Assembly: GCA_020025675.1 (NCBI GenBank)
Contig: JAHHRS010000005.1
Coordinates: 1-61,410, forward strand
Source: Oscillospiraceae bacterium
Lineage (GTDB): Bacteria > Bacillota > Clostridia > Oscillospirales > Oscillospiraceae
DNA: 61,410 bases
Direction of reading: 5' to 3'
The translations under genes and the position numbers were made by a program. Below the pieces are notes generated by a model. It had not been told where the DNA came from and ran no database searches. It saw nothing but the letters and a program-made list of their open reading frames with translations. This document shows, piece by piece, positions 50,103 through 58,174 of the stretch. Each line of letters opens with the position of its first letter. Positions within the stretch are counted from its first letter, which is position 1.

Positions 50103-50816
50103 ATGTCCAGACCGCAGAAATGCCGACTTGTCTGTGCTGAGCCCATGTTCAATGAGTTCTCCCCTTGCGGTGTTGACGGGCGGGAGGTAATAACGCTCAG
50201 TACTGACGAATATGAGGTTTTCCGTCTGGTGGATTACGAAAACCGAACCCATGAGGAGTGTGCAAAGCAAATGGGCATCTCACGCACCACCGTCACGGAA
50301 ATTTACGACAGTGCAAGAAAGAAAATAGCTAAATTTCTTGTTAACGGCCTGTCGCTTAAAATTGAGGGTGGAAATTACCGTATATGCGACGGCTCAGCTC
50401 CCTGCTGTGCGGGAGGAAGGTGCAGAACAGCTTCAGAAACACCGCAAAATTCAGTAGAACCGGCTATGGTTGTAAAAGAACAAGGTGCAGTAAGAGTTGC
50501 TGTTGTGTGCAAAGGTGATAATATTTTCCCTCATTTCGGCCGCTCAGAAAGCTTTATTCTGTACGATGTCAAAGACGGAACTCTCCTTGAAAAAAATCTC
50601 GTAAAACTTAACGGAATTCAAAGAGGAACTCTGCCTGATATTCTGAAGAAATTTCAGGTAGACAAACTCATCTGCAGCGGCATAGGCGGGGTTGCTCTCA
50701 GTGCGCTGTGTGGAAATGATATAGAGGTTTTTTCCGGAGTTTCCGGTAACGCCGAAGAGGCTTTTAACGCTTGGTTAAATGGCTGTTTTAACTCTGATAA
50801 TAAAAATAAATGTTAA
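50103..50816 (+). CDS. DUF134 DNA-binding / NifX-like fusion protein
   Basis: A 237-aa protein. Residues 1-95 are DUF134: SRPQKCRLVC, the YEVFRLVDYE segment and a sigma-like HTH, MGISRTTVTEIYDSARKKIA. A Cys-rich linker, CCAGGRC, follows, and residues about 125-235 form a dinitrogenase iron-molybdenum cofactor (NifB/NifX) domain with FPHFGRSESFILYD. The ATG at 50103 follows AGAGGTG; a GTG 9 nt earlier overlaps that site. It is the likely cluster regulator, coupling DNA binding to a metal-cofactor domain. Confidence 0.87.
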   Translation: MSRPQKCRLVCAEPMFNEFSPCGVDGREVITLSTDEYEVFRLVDYENRTHEECAKQMGISRTTVTEIYDSARKKIAKFLVNGLSLKIEGGNYRICDGSAPCCAGGRCRTASETPQNSVEPAMVVKEQGAVRVAVVCKGDNIFPHFGRSESFILYDVKDGTLLEKNLVKLNGIQRGTLPDILKKFQVDKLICSGIGGVALSALCGNDIEVFSGVSGNAEEAFNAWLNGCFNSDNKNKC

Positions 50817-50846
50817 ATTTGTATAACTTATTAAGGAGATTCAAAA

Positions 50847-51203
50847 ATGATAATAGCATTACCTATGGACGAGGATAAGAAGAATATTTGCGTCTCATTC
50901 GGCAGAGCTCCATTCTTTCTTTTTAAAAACACCGAGAACGGTTCTGAGGAATTTGTGGTAAACCCCGGCGCTGAAGCTTCCGGCGGTGCAGGAGTCAAGG
51001 CAGCTCAGGCTGTTGTGGACGGCGGCGCAGATGCACTTATAACCGTCCGCTGCGGTGAAAATGCTGCTGAAGTATTCAAAGCCGCAAATATAAAGATATA
51101 CAAGTCCGAAGGCTCAGACGGGGAAGAAAATATTAAAGCTCTTACTGAAGGAAAGCTATCACTGCTTACAAAGTTTCACGCGGGCTACCACGGCATAGCA
51201 TGA
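50847..51203 (+). CDS. NifB/NifX-like dinitrogenase cofactor-domain protein 1
   Basis: This 118-aa protein has the typical IALPMDED start, the SFGRAPFF segment and DGGADALITV. Such small proteins bind iron- or molybdenum-containing clusters. AAGGAG precedes the ATG. Its stop overlaps the next gene's ATG by 4 nt. It lacks the HFG histidine found in the other two NifX-type copies here. Confidence 0.85.
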   Translation: MIIALPMDEDKKNICVSFGRAPFFLFKNTENGSEEFVVNPGAEASGGAGVKAAQAVVDGGADALITVRCGENAAEVFKAANIKIYKSEGSDGEENIKALTEGKLSLLTKFHAGYHGIA

Positions 51204-52039
51204 AGATAGCTGTATTGAGCGGCAAAGGCGGCACAGGCAAAACCTTTGTCTCCACCAACCTTGCCATAGCCGCCGGAAAGGCCGCTTATGTGGACTGCGA
51301 CGTGGAGGAGCCCAACGGCAGGCTGTTTTTAAAACCGGAAGGACTTAAAAGCACAGCCGTAAAAGTAAAAGTACCTCTTGTAAACGTCATGAAATGCTCA
51401 GGATGCCGTAAATGTGTGGATTTCTGCAGGTTTCACGCTATGGCCTTTGTAAAGAACAAGCCCATTATATTTTCCTCAATATGCCACTCCTGCGGCGGCT
51501 GCGCTCTTTTTTGCCCGGAGAGTGCCATTAATGAGACTGATCGTGAAATCGGCGTGGTAGAACAGGGAATCCACGGAGAAACCCGTGTAATTACCGGCAT
51601 TATGAACCCCGGTGAGGAGAGCGGCATTCCCATTATAAAGGAAGCTTTAAGGGAAGGCTTTGAATCGTCAGAAAATGTTATAATTGACTGCCCTCCGGGA
51701 AGCGCCTGTGCGGTTATGGAGAGCGTTTCCATGTCGGATTACTGCGTAATAATTGCAGAGCCTACCGCCTTTGGACTTCATAATTTCAGTATGGTATACC
51801 AGCTGTCTCAGCTTATGGGAAAGCCATGCTGTGCCGTAATAAATAAGGAATCGGAAACATACCCTCCCTTGGAGGATTTTTGCTCATACCACCATATCCC
51901 CATAGCTCTCAGAATACCGTATTCCGAAGAGCTGGCAACGCTGGGTGCTAACGCTCACGTTGCTTCTGAGGAAAAAGAGGAATACAGAGAAATGTTTAAA
52001 TCTCTTCTGGATTATATTAGCATGGAGGCGGAAAAGTGA
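51200..52039 (+). CDS. MinD/Mrp-type ATPase with ferredoxin insert, 1
   Basis: This 279-aa protein has the deviant Walker A LSGKGGTGKT at the N-terminus with the signature Lys of the MinD class. An inserted dicluster ferredoxin (about residues 60-115) holds CSGCRKCVDFCR and CHSCGGCALFCP. The Walker-like DCPPGSACAV lies near 175. These tandem ATPases occur in orange-protein loci of Desulfovibrio and presumably load a metal cluster. It overlaps its paralogue by 4 nt. Confidence 0.9.
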   Translation: MKIAVLSGKGGTGKTFVSTNLAIAAGKAAYVDCDVEEPNGRLFLKPEGLKSTAVKVKVPLVNVMKCSGCRKCVDFCRFHAMAFVKNKPIIFSSICHSCGGCALFCPESAINETDREIGVVEQGIHGETRVITGIMNPGEESGIPIIKEALREGFESSENVIIDCPPGSACAVMESVSMSDYCVIIAEPTAFGLHNFSMVYQLSQLMGKPCCAVINKESETYPPLEDFCSYHHIPIALRIPYSEELATLGANAHVASEEKEEYREMFKSLLDYISMEAEK

Positions 52040-52899
52040 AAAAGCTACTTATTTTAAGCGGCAAGGGCGGCACAGGAAAAACCACAACAGCTGCCTCATT
52101 TATCCGTTTTTCAAATGCGCAGGCTTTTGCCGACTGCGACGTTGACGCTCCTAACCTGCATATTGTCTCAAATATAAGCAATGAGCCGGAAGTTACGGAT
52201 TACTACGGTATGGATAAAGCCCTGATTGACCCCGACAAATGCCTTAATTGCGGTAAGTGTGCCGCAAACTGCCGTTTCGGAGCTGTAAAGAAAGCCGACG
52301 GTCACTATGAGATAGACGAATTCGGCTGCGAAGGCTGCGGAGTTTGTACTGAGATCTGCCCGGCAAAGGCAATTTCCATGTCGCCTGATGCTGCCGGTAA
52401 ACTTTGGCTTTACAGAGGCGCACAGACTTTTGCAACTGCCCGGCTTAAAATGGGCAGAGGCAACTCAGGAAAGCTTGTAAGCGAAGTTAAAAGCGTTATG
52501 AGTGAAGCCGCCCCCCACGCACGGTTATCTGTAATTGACGGTTCTCCCGGAATAGGATGTCCGGTTATTGCCTCTGTTACAGGAGTGGACATGGCGCTTA
52601 TTATCACCGAGCCCAGTGCCTCCGGTCTTTCAGACCTTAAACGTCTTCTGCATACCTCTGATATTCTCAGAGTAAAGGTGGCGGTATGCGTCAACAAATA
52701 TGACGTCTGCCCTGAAAAGGCAGAGGAAATTAAGAGTTTCTGTGAAGAAGACAACATTGCTTTTGCAGGCTTTTTACCTTTCGATAAAAAAGCCTCTCAG
52801 GCCATAAATCAAGGTCTGAGTGTAGCAGATGTGGACTGTCCCCTAAAAGACGCATTAAAACAGGTATACGAAAAAACAATGGCTCTATTGGAGGCATAA
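52036..52899 (+). CDS. MinD/Mrp-type ATPase with ferredoxin insert, 2
   Basis: A 287-aa paralogue of the preceding gene, starting at GTG 52036 (overlap GTGA). Walker A is ILSGKGGTGKTTT, then DCDVDAPN, ferredoxin motifs CLNCGKCAANCRFGA and CEGCGVCTEICPAKA, and DGSPGIGCPV. The two ATPases likely form a heterodimer. The ferredoxin positions follow the same order as in copy 1. Confidence 0.9.
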   Translation: MKKLLILSGKGGTGKTTTAASFIRFSNAQAFADCDVDAPNLHIVSNISNEPEVTDYYGMDKALIDPDKCLNCGKCAANCRFGAVKKADGHYEIDEFGCEGCGVCTEICPAKAISMSPDAAGKLWLYRGAQTFATARLKMGRGNSGKLVSEVKSVMSEAAPHARLSVIDGSPGIGCPVIASVTGVDMALIITEPSASGLSDLKRLLHTSDILRVKVAVCVNKYDVCPEKAEEIKSFCEEDNIAFAGFLPFDKKASQAINQGLSVADVDCPLKDALKQVYEKTMALLEA

Positions 52900-52901
52900 A
52901 G

Positions 52902-53234
52902 ATGAAGCTTGGAGTAATCCGCTGTATGCAGACTGAGGACTATTGTCCCGGCACTGCTGATTTCAAGGTAATAAAAAACCGTAAAGGCGCTTTTGAGGGC
53001 GTAGAGGAAGATATTGAAATCATAGGCTTTATAAACTGCGGCGGCTGTCCCGGTAAGAAAGGGGTTTTGAGAGCACGGGAGCTTGTAAAGCGGGGAGCAG
53101 ACACAATAGCTTTCGCCTCCTGTATTCAAAAAGGTACTCCCATAGGCTACCCCTGCCCCTTTGCAAAAAAGATGCGTGACCTCGTTGCCAATGATTTAGG
53201 GGATGATGTGCGCATTATTGACTATACACACTGA
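52902..53234 (+). CDS. CGGC-domain protein
   Basis: This 110-aa protein carries the domain-naming motif NCGGCPGKK near residue 45, plus cysteines in RCMQTEDYCPG, ASCIQKG and GYPCPFAKKM, seven in all. These would bind a metal or a cluster. It follows the second ATPase after 2 bp and completes the first transcription unit of the cluster. Confidence 0.85.
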   Translation: MKLGVIRCMQTEDYCPGTADFKVIKNRKGAFEGVEEDIEIIGFINCGGCPGKKGVLRARELVKRGADTIAFASCIQKGTPIGYPCPFAKKMRDLVANDLGDDVRIIDYTH

Positions 53235-53314
53235 TCTGTTAACTTATAAAGTTCAACGGATACTTTTTTCACAGGTCTTTATCAAGAAATAGTTTAATTG
53301 TTTAAAAATACACC

Positions 53315-53343
53315 TTGAATAAGGGAAATAAAAACGTTATTAT
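53315..53343 (+). promoter_or_regulatory. Possible internal promoter before the third NifX-type gene
   Basis: TTGAAT (53315-53320) and TATTAT (53338-53343) are spaced by 17 nt in the 177-bp gap after the CGGC gene, allowing separate expression of the last two genes. Confidence 0.5.
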
Positions 53344-53411
53344 ATATACATAGGACTATATAATATATAAGGATTTTAATAATATTTTAATTTAAAAAGG
53401 AGAAAATAATA

Positions 53412-53771
53412 ATGAAAATTGCTGTATCCTGTAACGGTTCTGAAATTTGGCCTCATTTTGGTCACTGTGAAAACTTCATGATTTACGATATAGAAGACAA
53501 CAAGGTTGTCTCCTCCGAGAATGTACCCAATCCGGGTCACAAGCCCGGTTTTCTGCCTAACTTCCTTGCCGACAAAGGCGTGAATGTCATTATTGCAGGC
53601 GGTATGGGCGGCGGCGCTGTTGATATTTTCAACGAGCGTGGAGTTGAGGTGGTTGTAGGTGCTTCCGGCGATTCTAAGGCCGCTGTTGAAGCTTACCTCA
53701 GAGGTGAGCTTGTTTCCACCGGTGAGGTATGCCACCACCACGAGCATGCAGACCAGTGCGGAGAGCACTGA
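53412..53771 (+). CDS. NifB/NifX-like protein with His/Cys-rich tail
   Basis: This 119-aa protein has KIAVSCNG, IWPHFGHCENFMIYD and GGMGGGAVDIF, all typical of the dinitrogenase iron-molybdenum cofactor family. It ends in CHHHEHADQCGEH, a metal-chelating tail absent from the other two copies. AAAAGGAG precedes the ATG. This is the copy most like a cluster-carrying orange-type protein. Confidence 0.87.
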   Translation: MKIAVSCNGSEIWPHFGHCENFMIYDIEDNKVVSSENVPNPGHKPGFLPNFLADKGVNVIIAGGMGGGAVDIFNERGVEVVVGASGDSKAAVEAYLRGELVSTGEVCHHHEHADQCGEH

Positions 53772-53822
53772 TCTAATATAGCAGAGCACCAATCTAATAC
53801 ACTATAACAGGGGGAAATTATT

Positions 53823-54197
53823 ATGGAACAGAAGTTTTACATCTGCAAGCACTGCGGCAACATCGTTGCCATGGTAAAAGATGCCGGCGTACCGGTTGTG
53901 TGCTGCGGTGAAAGAATGACTCAGCTCATTCCCGGAACCTCAGACGGCGCTGCTGAAAAGCACGTTCCCGTGTATGAAGTCAGGGGAAATATTGTTAACG
54001 TCACCGTAGGCGCCGTAGAGCACCCAATGCTGGAAAATCACTACATTGAGTGGATTTTCATCCAGACTAATTACGGCAACCAGAGAAAGGTTTTAAAGCC
54101 CGGCGATGCTCCCAAGGCAAGCTTTGCTCTTCTTGAGGGTGAAAGAGTTGAGGAAGTATACGCATACTGCAATCTCCACGGTCTCTGGAGGACCTGA
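53823..54197 (+). CDS. Desulfoferrodoxin / superoxide reductase
   Basis: This 124-aa protein reduces superoxide to peroxide. The N-terminal desulforedoxin centre has CKHCG and CCGERM. The catalytic iron site shows EKHVPV, HPMLENHYIEWI and the C-terminal CNLHGLW, giving the four His and one Cys. The two-iron class I form is inferred. It is the last gene of the cluster, 51 bp after the NifX-type gene, and may protect the oxygen-sensitive cofactor system. Confidence 0.93.
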   Translation: MEQKFYICKHCGNIVAMVKDAGVPVVCCGERMTQLIPGTSDGAAEKHVPVYEVRGNIVNVTVGAVEHPMLENHYIEWIFIQTNYGNQRKVLKPGDAPKASFALLEGERVEEVYAYCNLHGLWRT

Positions 54198-54284
54198 ACA
54201 TTAAGCTTTTCCATACACTGCGTAAAGCGGTAAATTAGAAAACACCGAAAGCTTTTAATAAGACCTGTAATGAAGGGTAAAACA

Positions 54285-54329
54285 AAAAATTCCGAGGAAG
54301 GTTCAAAGTGAACCGACCTCGGAATTTTT
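54285..54329. terminator. Bidirectional terminator
   Basis: AAAAATTCCGAGG (54285-54297) and CCTCGGAATTTTT (54317-54329) are exactly complementary, with an inner GGTTC/GAACC stem. It separates the convergent superoxide reductase and beta-helix genes. Confidence 0.92.
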
Positions 54330-54373
54330 CATATTCAGAATTCCTCATCCGTATTTTCAGTAATCCTCTATTT

Positions 54374-55039
54374 TTACTTTCTTTCTACCACATTCTCTGC
54401 ACTTTTTACAATGCAATTTGCGGGATAGACACCACGCAGGGAGGTTAGGGGATAGACGGATGTGTTTTTGCCCACCACTGTGCCGGGATTTATAACCGAA
54501 CCGCAGCCAATATCTGCACCGTCAGCTAAAATGCCGCCGATTTTGCGAAGCCCCGTTTCGTAATCCTTATCACCGTGAATAACCACGTTCCTGCCGTCGG
54601 ATTTCAAATTGGAGCAGATGGAGCCTGCGCCCATATGTGCACCGTTGCCGAGAACAGAATCGCCTACATAATTATAGTGCGGCACCTGCACATGCTCCAA
54701 CAAAACGGCATTTTTCAGTTCGGTGGAATTGCCGATAACACAGTCCTGCCCCGTAATGACATTACCGCGAATAAAGGCCCCGGGGCGTACTTCGGTATGA
54801 GCACCTAAAATGCAGGGAGCTTCAATGGTCGCCGTTGGATAGATTTTTACACCTTCGCCAATTAAAACACCTGGAGCAAATTCGGTAAAGCCCTCTATCC
54901 CCTCTTCCACCAGTTTTTTGGCATATTCCTTAATTTCAGGGAGAATTTGCCACGGATATGTTTTTCCCTCAAAAAGGGGCTTAAGATAGTCTGTTTTTAC
55001 GGTGAACAATGCTTTAGTTTCTACGCTTTTAACCAACAC
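54374..55039 (-). CDS. Left-handed beta-helix protein, GlmU-like C-terminal type
   Basis: A 221-aa protein with hexapeptide repeats over most of its length, including GVKIYPTATIEAPCILGAHTE and VRPGAFIRGNVITG as separate coils, HYNYVGDSVLG, and HMGAGSICSN, which resembles the acetyltransferase region of GlmU. The start is GTG at 55039, with AAGGGG upstream, overlapping the mutase gene by 11 nt. There is no N-terminal uridylyltransferase domain. It may be an N-acetyltransferase acting on the product of the mutase. Confidence 0.75.
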   Translation of the reverse strand: MLVKSVETKALFTVKTDYLKPLFEGKTYPWQILPEIKEYAKKLVEEGIEGFTEFAPGVLIGEGVKIYPTATIEAPCILGAHTEVRPGAFIRGNVITGQDCVIGNSTELKNAVLLEHVQVPHYNYVGDSVLGNGAHMGAGSICSNLKSDGRNVVIHGDKDYETGLRKIGGILADGADIGCGSVINPGTVVGKNTSVYPLTSLRGVYPANCIVKSAENVVERK

Positions 55040-56651
55040 AATGTCCCCTTTCTTTCACTACATCGGCAACCATTTCGGCGTATTCCCGACTCTTTTCCTC
55101 GGTTTCCGCTTCTATCATAATACGAATTACAGGCTCTGTGCCGCTTTGGCGCAGGAGCACTCTGCCCTTGCCGTTAATAAGCTGGTCAACCTCCTTGATT
55201 TTCTCCTGTACGGCTTCGTCGTTTATAACTGCCGCTTTATTCTTCACACGAAGATTTTCCAGATGCTGCGGATAAAGCTTCACCGGATCGGCCAGCTTAC
55301 CCAGAGAGGATTTTCTGTCGCAGATCTCTTCAGTCAACATAATAGCGGTTAAAATACCGTCACCAGTTGTGGCATATTTCTTAATGATAATGTGACCGGA
55401 CTGCTCACCGCCGAGAGAAAAATCATTCTTCTGCATACATTCATAAATAAATCTGTCACCAACGGTTGTTTCCGCATACTCAATGCCAATCTTTTTCAGG
55501 CTTTCCTTCAATCCGCTGTTGGACATAATGGTAGCTACAACGGTTTCCCCATTCAGCATACCCTTGTCTTTCAGACGTTTGCCCAAAATATACATGATTT
55601 TATCACCGTCAACAATGTTGCCGTTTTCATCCACTGCAATACAGCGGTCTGCATCACCGTCAAAGGCAAAGCCCACATCCAGATGTTCATCTCGCACAAG
55701 CCGGCACAATTTTTCAACATGTGTAGAGCCGCAGCCGTCATTGACATTCAAGCCGTCCGGCTCTGCGCCGATAACAACGGTTTGTGCCCCCAAAGCATCA
55801 AACACGGATTTAGCAATCATCCATGATGCACCGTTGGCACAGTCTAAACCGATGCGAAGCTTTTTATAGGAGTTGGATGCCAGAGAAATCAGATAGCCCA
55901 GATAGCGATTTCTGCCTGAAACATAATCTACAATGCGGCCTAATTTTTCCCCGCAGGCAAGCGGCAAATCTGAGCCGGTTACACCGAGAGATGTTAAATC
56001 ACCGTCAATATAGCGCTCAATATATTCAGTGGTTTTATCATCCAACTTTTCGCCGTAGCGATTGATAATTTTAATCCCGTTATCCGTAAAGGGATTGTGG
56101 GATGCGGTAATCATAACACCGCAGTCAAAATCATCCTGCCGGGTAGCAAAAGAAACGCTTGGGGTGGTAGTAACATGCAGCATATAAGCATCTGCGCCGG
56201 AAGCTGTAAGTCCTACGGCAATGGCATATTCCAGCATATAGCTGGACCGTCTGGTATCTTTACCGATAACCACACGTGTGCGGTGATTAGGCCGACTGGC
56301 TTTGCAAAGTTCAGAAGTAAAATACCAGCCTAAAAATCTGCCGACTTTATAGGCATGCATAGAGGTGAGCGAAACATTGGCCTCACCGCGAAAGCCGTCT
56401 GTGCCGAAATATTTGAAGTGATATTCCTCTCCGTCCTCGCTGCGGTCAATGGTGATGCTGTCTTTTAAAAGCGCATCCGCCGAAACCGAAAACAGCTCAC
56501 AAAGCTGCAGAACCTTATCAATTTGGGGTAAGGCCTGATCAGCTTCCCATTTACAGACAGACTGTCTGGAAACATTAAGTTTTTCGGCAAGCTGTTCCTG
56601 TGAAATATGTGCTGCAGCACGAAGCTTGGTTATTTTTTCTCCTATAGTCAT
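55029..56651 (-). CDS. Cro/CI HTH fused to phosphoglucosamine mutase
   Basis: A 540-aa protein. Residues 3-62 are a Cro/CI-type HTH (SQEQLAEKLNVSRQSVCKWE), then a short linker. From about 78 a full alpha-D-phosphohexomutase follows: FGTDGFRG, catalytic Ser184 in TASHNP, the magnesium loop DGDADR (331-336), GGEQSGH and the phosphate loop RQSGTEPVIR. The mutase part alone has normal GlmM length. ATG 56651 follows AGAGG; an upstream start adds 11 residues. The fusion suggests a regulator that also has or senses the enzyme fold. Confidence 0.88.
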   Translation of the reverse strand: MTIGEKITKLRAAAHISQEQLAEKLNVSRQSVCKWEADQALPQIDKVLQLCELFSVSADALLKDSITIDRSEDGEEYHFKYFGTDGFRGEANVSLTSMHAYKVGRFLGWYFTSELCKASRPNHRTRVVIGKDTRRSSYMLEYAIAVGLTASGADAYMLHVTTTPSVSFATRQDDFDCGVMITASHNPFTDNGIKIINRYGEKLDDKTTEYIERYIDGDLTSLGVTGSDLPLACGEKLGRIVDYVSGRNRYLGYLISLASNSYKKLRIGLDCANGASWMIAKSVFDALGAQTVVIGAEPDGLNVNDGCGSTHVEKLCRLVRDEHLDVGFAFDGDADRCIAVDENGNIVDGDKIMYILGKRLKDKGMLNGETVVATIMSNSGLKESLKKIGIEYAETTVGDRFIYECMQKNDFSLGGEQSGHIIIKKYATTGDGILTAIMLTEEICDRKSSLGKLADPVKLYPQHLENLRVKNKAAVINDEAVQEKIKEVDQLINGKGRVLLRQSGTEPVIRIMIEAETEEKSREYAEMVADVVKERGHCVG

Positions 56652-56707
56652 GTAAAAACCTCTTATTTTTATAGTTTTGGACATTTTTATTTCTTAAAAT
56701 CATAATT

Positions 56708-56735
56708 AGTATATACCTTTTTTGAGAATATGCAA
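56708..56735 (-). promoter_or_regulatory. Predicted promoter of the HTH-mutase gene
   Basis: On the minus strand TTGCAT (56730-56735) and TATACT (56708-56713) are spaced by 16 nt, with about 50 nt of leader. The GTTTAC repeats start about 30 bp upstream of the -35 box. Confidence 0.55.
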
Positions 56736-56766
56736 TAAACTTTTCTTTGCATGTTATGTAACAATA

Positions 56767-56877
56767 GTTTACGGGAGTTTACATGTATTTTAAAATATCT
56801 TCGTTTTGCCCTAATTATATCCCTGCTTTATTTCTTTTTTGTAAACTTAAGTAGTCATGTAATGTTTTGTTTACATG
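56767..56877. repeat. GTTTAC-type repeats upstream of the HTH-mutase gene
   Basis: GTTTAC occurs at 56767 and 56777, spaced exactly 10 bp, and again at 56869; its complement GTAAAC is at 56841. Two copies extend to the identical GTTTACATG (56777-56785 and 56869-56877). The gap 56652-57152 is about 500 bp and, apart from these, the promoter and the terminator at 57075, I see no gene in it. Confidence 0.55.
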
Positions 56878-57074
56878 CTGTTTTGGTAGAAATATTTTGT
56901 AAGGCCACTGCCTAATTTGGGGATGGAATTGATTTTCAAACGTTATAGGAATGGGGGCAAATCCCCTTGTGTCAATGGCACACACTTCTGAGTACCATTT
57001 TTAGTGTCTGGTCTGTCTGAAGTTTCACCGTCTGGGCTTTCAGCGTTCTGCAGTAGTGCCCCATAGCGTATAAA

Positions 57075-57099
57075 GAACAGCCCCAAAGCGGGGCTGTTC
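57075..57099 (-). terminator. Terminator-type hairpin after asd
   Basis: GAACAGCCCC (57075-57084) and GGGGCTGTTC (57090-57099) form a perfect 10-bp stem with a 5-nt loop; the minus strand continues with only TTT. It is the probable end of the hom-aspartate kinase-asd transcript. Confidence 0.7.
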
Positions 57100-57152
57100 C
57101 GTATTTTTCAAAAAACTTCCTTATGTGGCATGACCGTTTTTCTTCATCTTCC

Positions 57153-58157
57153 TTATTTATCAATGAACAGCTTTAATATCTGAACTGCATTGCTTGCGGC
57201 TCCTTTTCTAATCTGGTCTCCGCAGCACCAGAGAGTTAGTCCGTTATCGGATGTAAGGTCTTCACGAATTCTGCCAACCCAGACCAAGTCCTGATTTCCG
57301 GTGTCCAAAGGCGTTGGATAATTTCTGCCTTCATAATCTTCAATAAGCTTTACTCCCGGATAATTTCTTACGGCTTTTTTTGCCTCCTCAACCGAAATTT
57401 TTCTCTCGGTGCGGACAGTTAATGAAATGGAGTGAGAGCGCATTACCGGAACTCTGACACAGGTACATGTGACCTTTAAGTCCGGATTATGAAGTACTCT
57501 TCTGCCTTCGTTCTGCATCTTCATTTCCTCGTCGGTGTAGAGGTTAGGCAGATAATCACCTATGCAAGGTATAACGTTCATTGCAATTTGGGTGGGAAAA
57601 ACCTTGCACTCCGGTTTTTCGCCGCCCGCAATGGATTTAAGCTGGTTTTCAAGTTCCATAAGACCGCCTTGTCCTGCTCCCGACACTGCCTGATAGGTGC
57701 AGGCAACAATGGATTTTATGGGTGAGAGCTTTGAAATACCCGCAAGAGCCATAAAGCTTATAGTGGATGAGCAGTTTGGATTTGCAATAATGCCCTTATT
57801 GTTAAATGCATCCCCACCGTTAATTTCCGGCACTACCAGAGGAACGTCCCCGTCCATTCTAAATGCGGAGCTGTTATCTATGTACACAGCGCCGCTTTTT
57901 ACTATTGCAGGAGCAAAGCGCTTTGACATGCCGTTTTTTACAGCGCCAAGTACGAAGTCCATGCCCTTGAAGCTGTCCTCTGTTGCTTCTTCTATCTGAA
58001 TATTGCGCCCTTTAAATTCCACATATCCGCCGGCACTTCTGGCGCTTGCAAGGGGAAGAAGTTTTTCAACGGGAATGTCATATTCTTCCAGAACCTTAAG
58101 CATTTCTCTTCCAACTGCGCCGGTAGCGCCTAATATAGCAATATTATACTTTTTCAT
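57153..58157 (-). CDS. asd: Aspartate-semialdehyde dehydrogenase
   Basis: Asd reduces aspartyl phosphate to the semialdehyde, the shared precursor for lysine, methionine and threonine. It is 334 aa, with the N-terminal GATGAVGREML, the catalytic Cys in NPNCSSTI and the base His in VPVMRSHS. The length is normal. AGGGAG precedes the ATG. It is the last gene of the operon, 17 bp after the aspartate kinase gene. Confidence 0.95.
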   Translation of the reverse strand: MKKYNIAILGATGAVGREMLKVLEEYDIPVEKLLPLASARSAGGYVEFKGRNIQIEEATEDSFKGMDFVLGAVKNGMSKRFAPAIVKSGAVYIDNSSAFRMDGDVPLVVPEINGGDAFNNKGIIANPNCSSTISFMALAGISKLSPIKSIVACTYQAVSGAGQGGLMELENQLKSIAGGEKPECKVFPTQIAMNVIPCIGDYLPNLYTDEEMKMQNEGRRVLHNPDLKVTCTCVRVPVMRSHSISLTVRTERKISVEEAKKAVRNYPGVKLIEDYEGRNYPTPLDTGNQDLVWVGRIREDLTSDNGLTLWCCGDQIRKGAASNAVQILKLFIDK

Positions 58158-58174
58158 ATTATTCTCCCTTCATA

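Noticed and set aside
56972..57163. A 63-codon minus-strand frame after asd
   Set aside because: It contains the terminator hairpin 57075-57099, overlaps the asd stop, has no ribosome binding site and no recognisable sequence.
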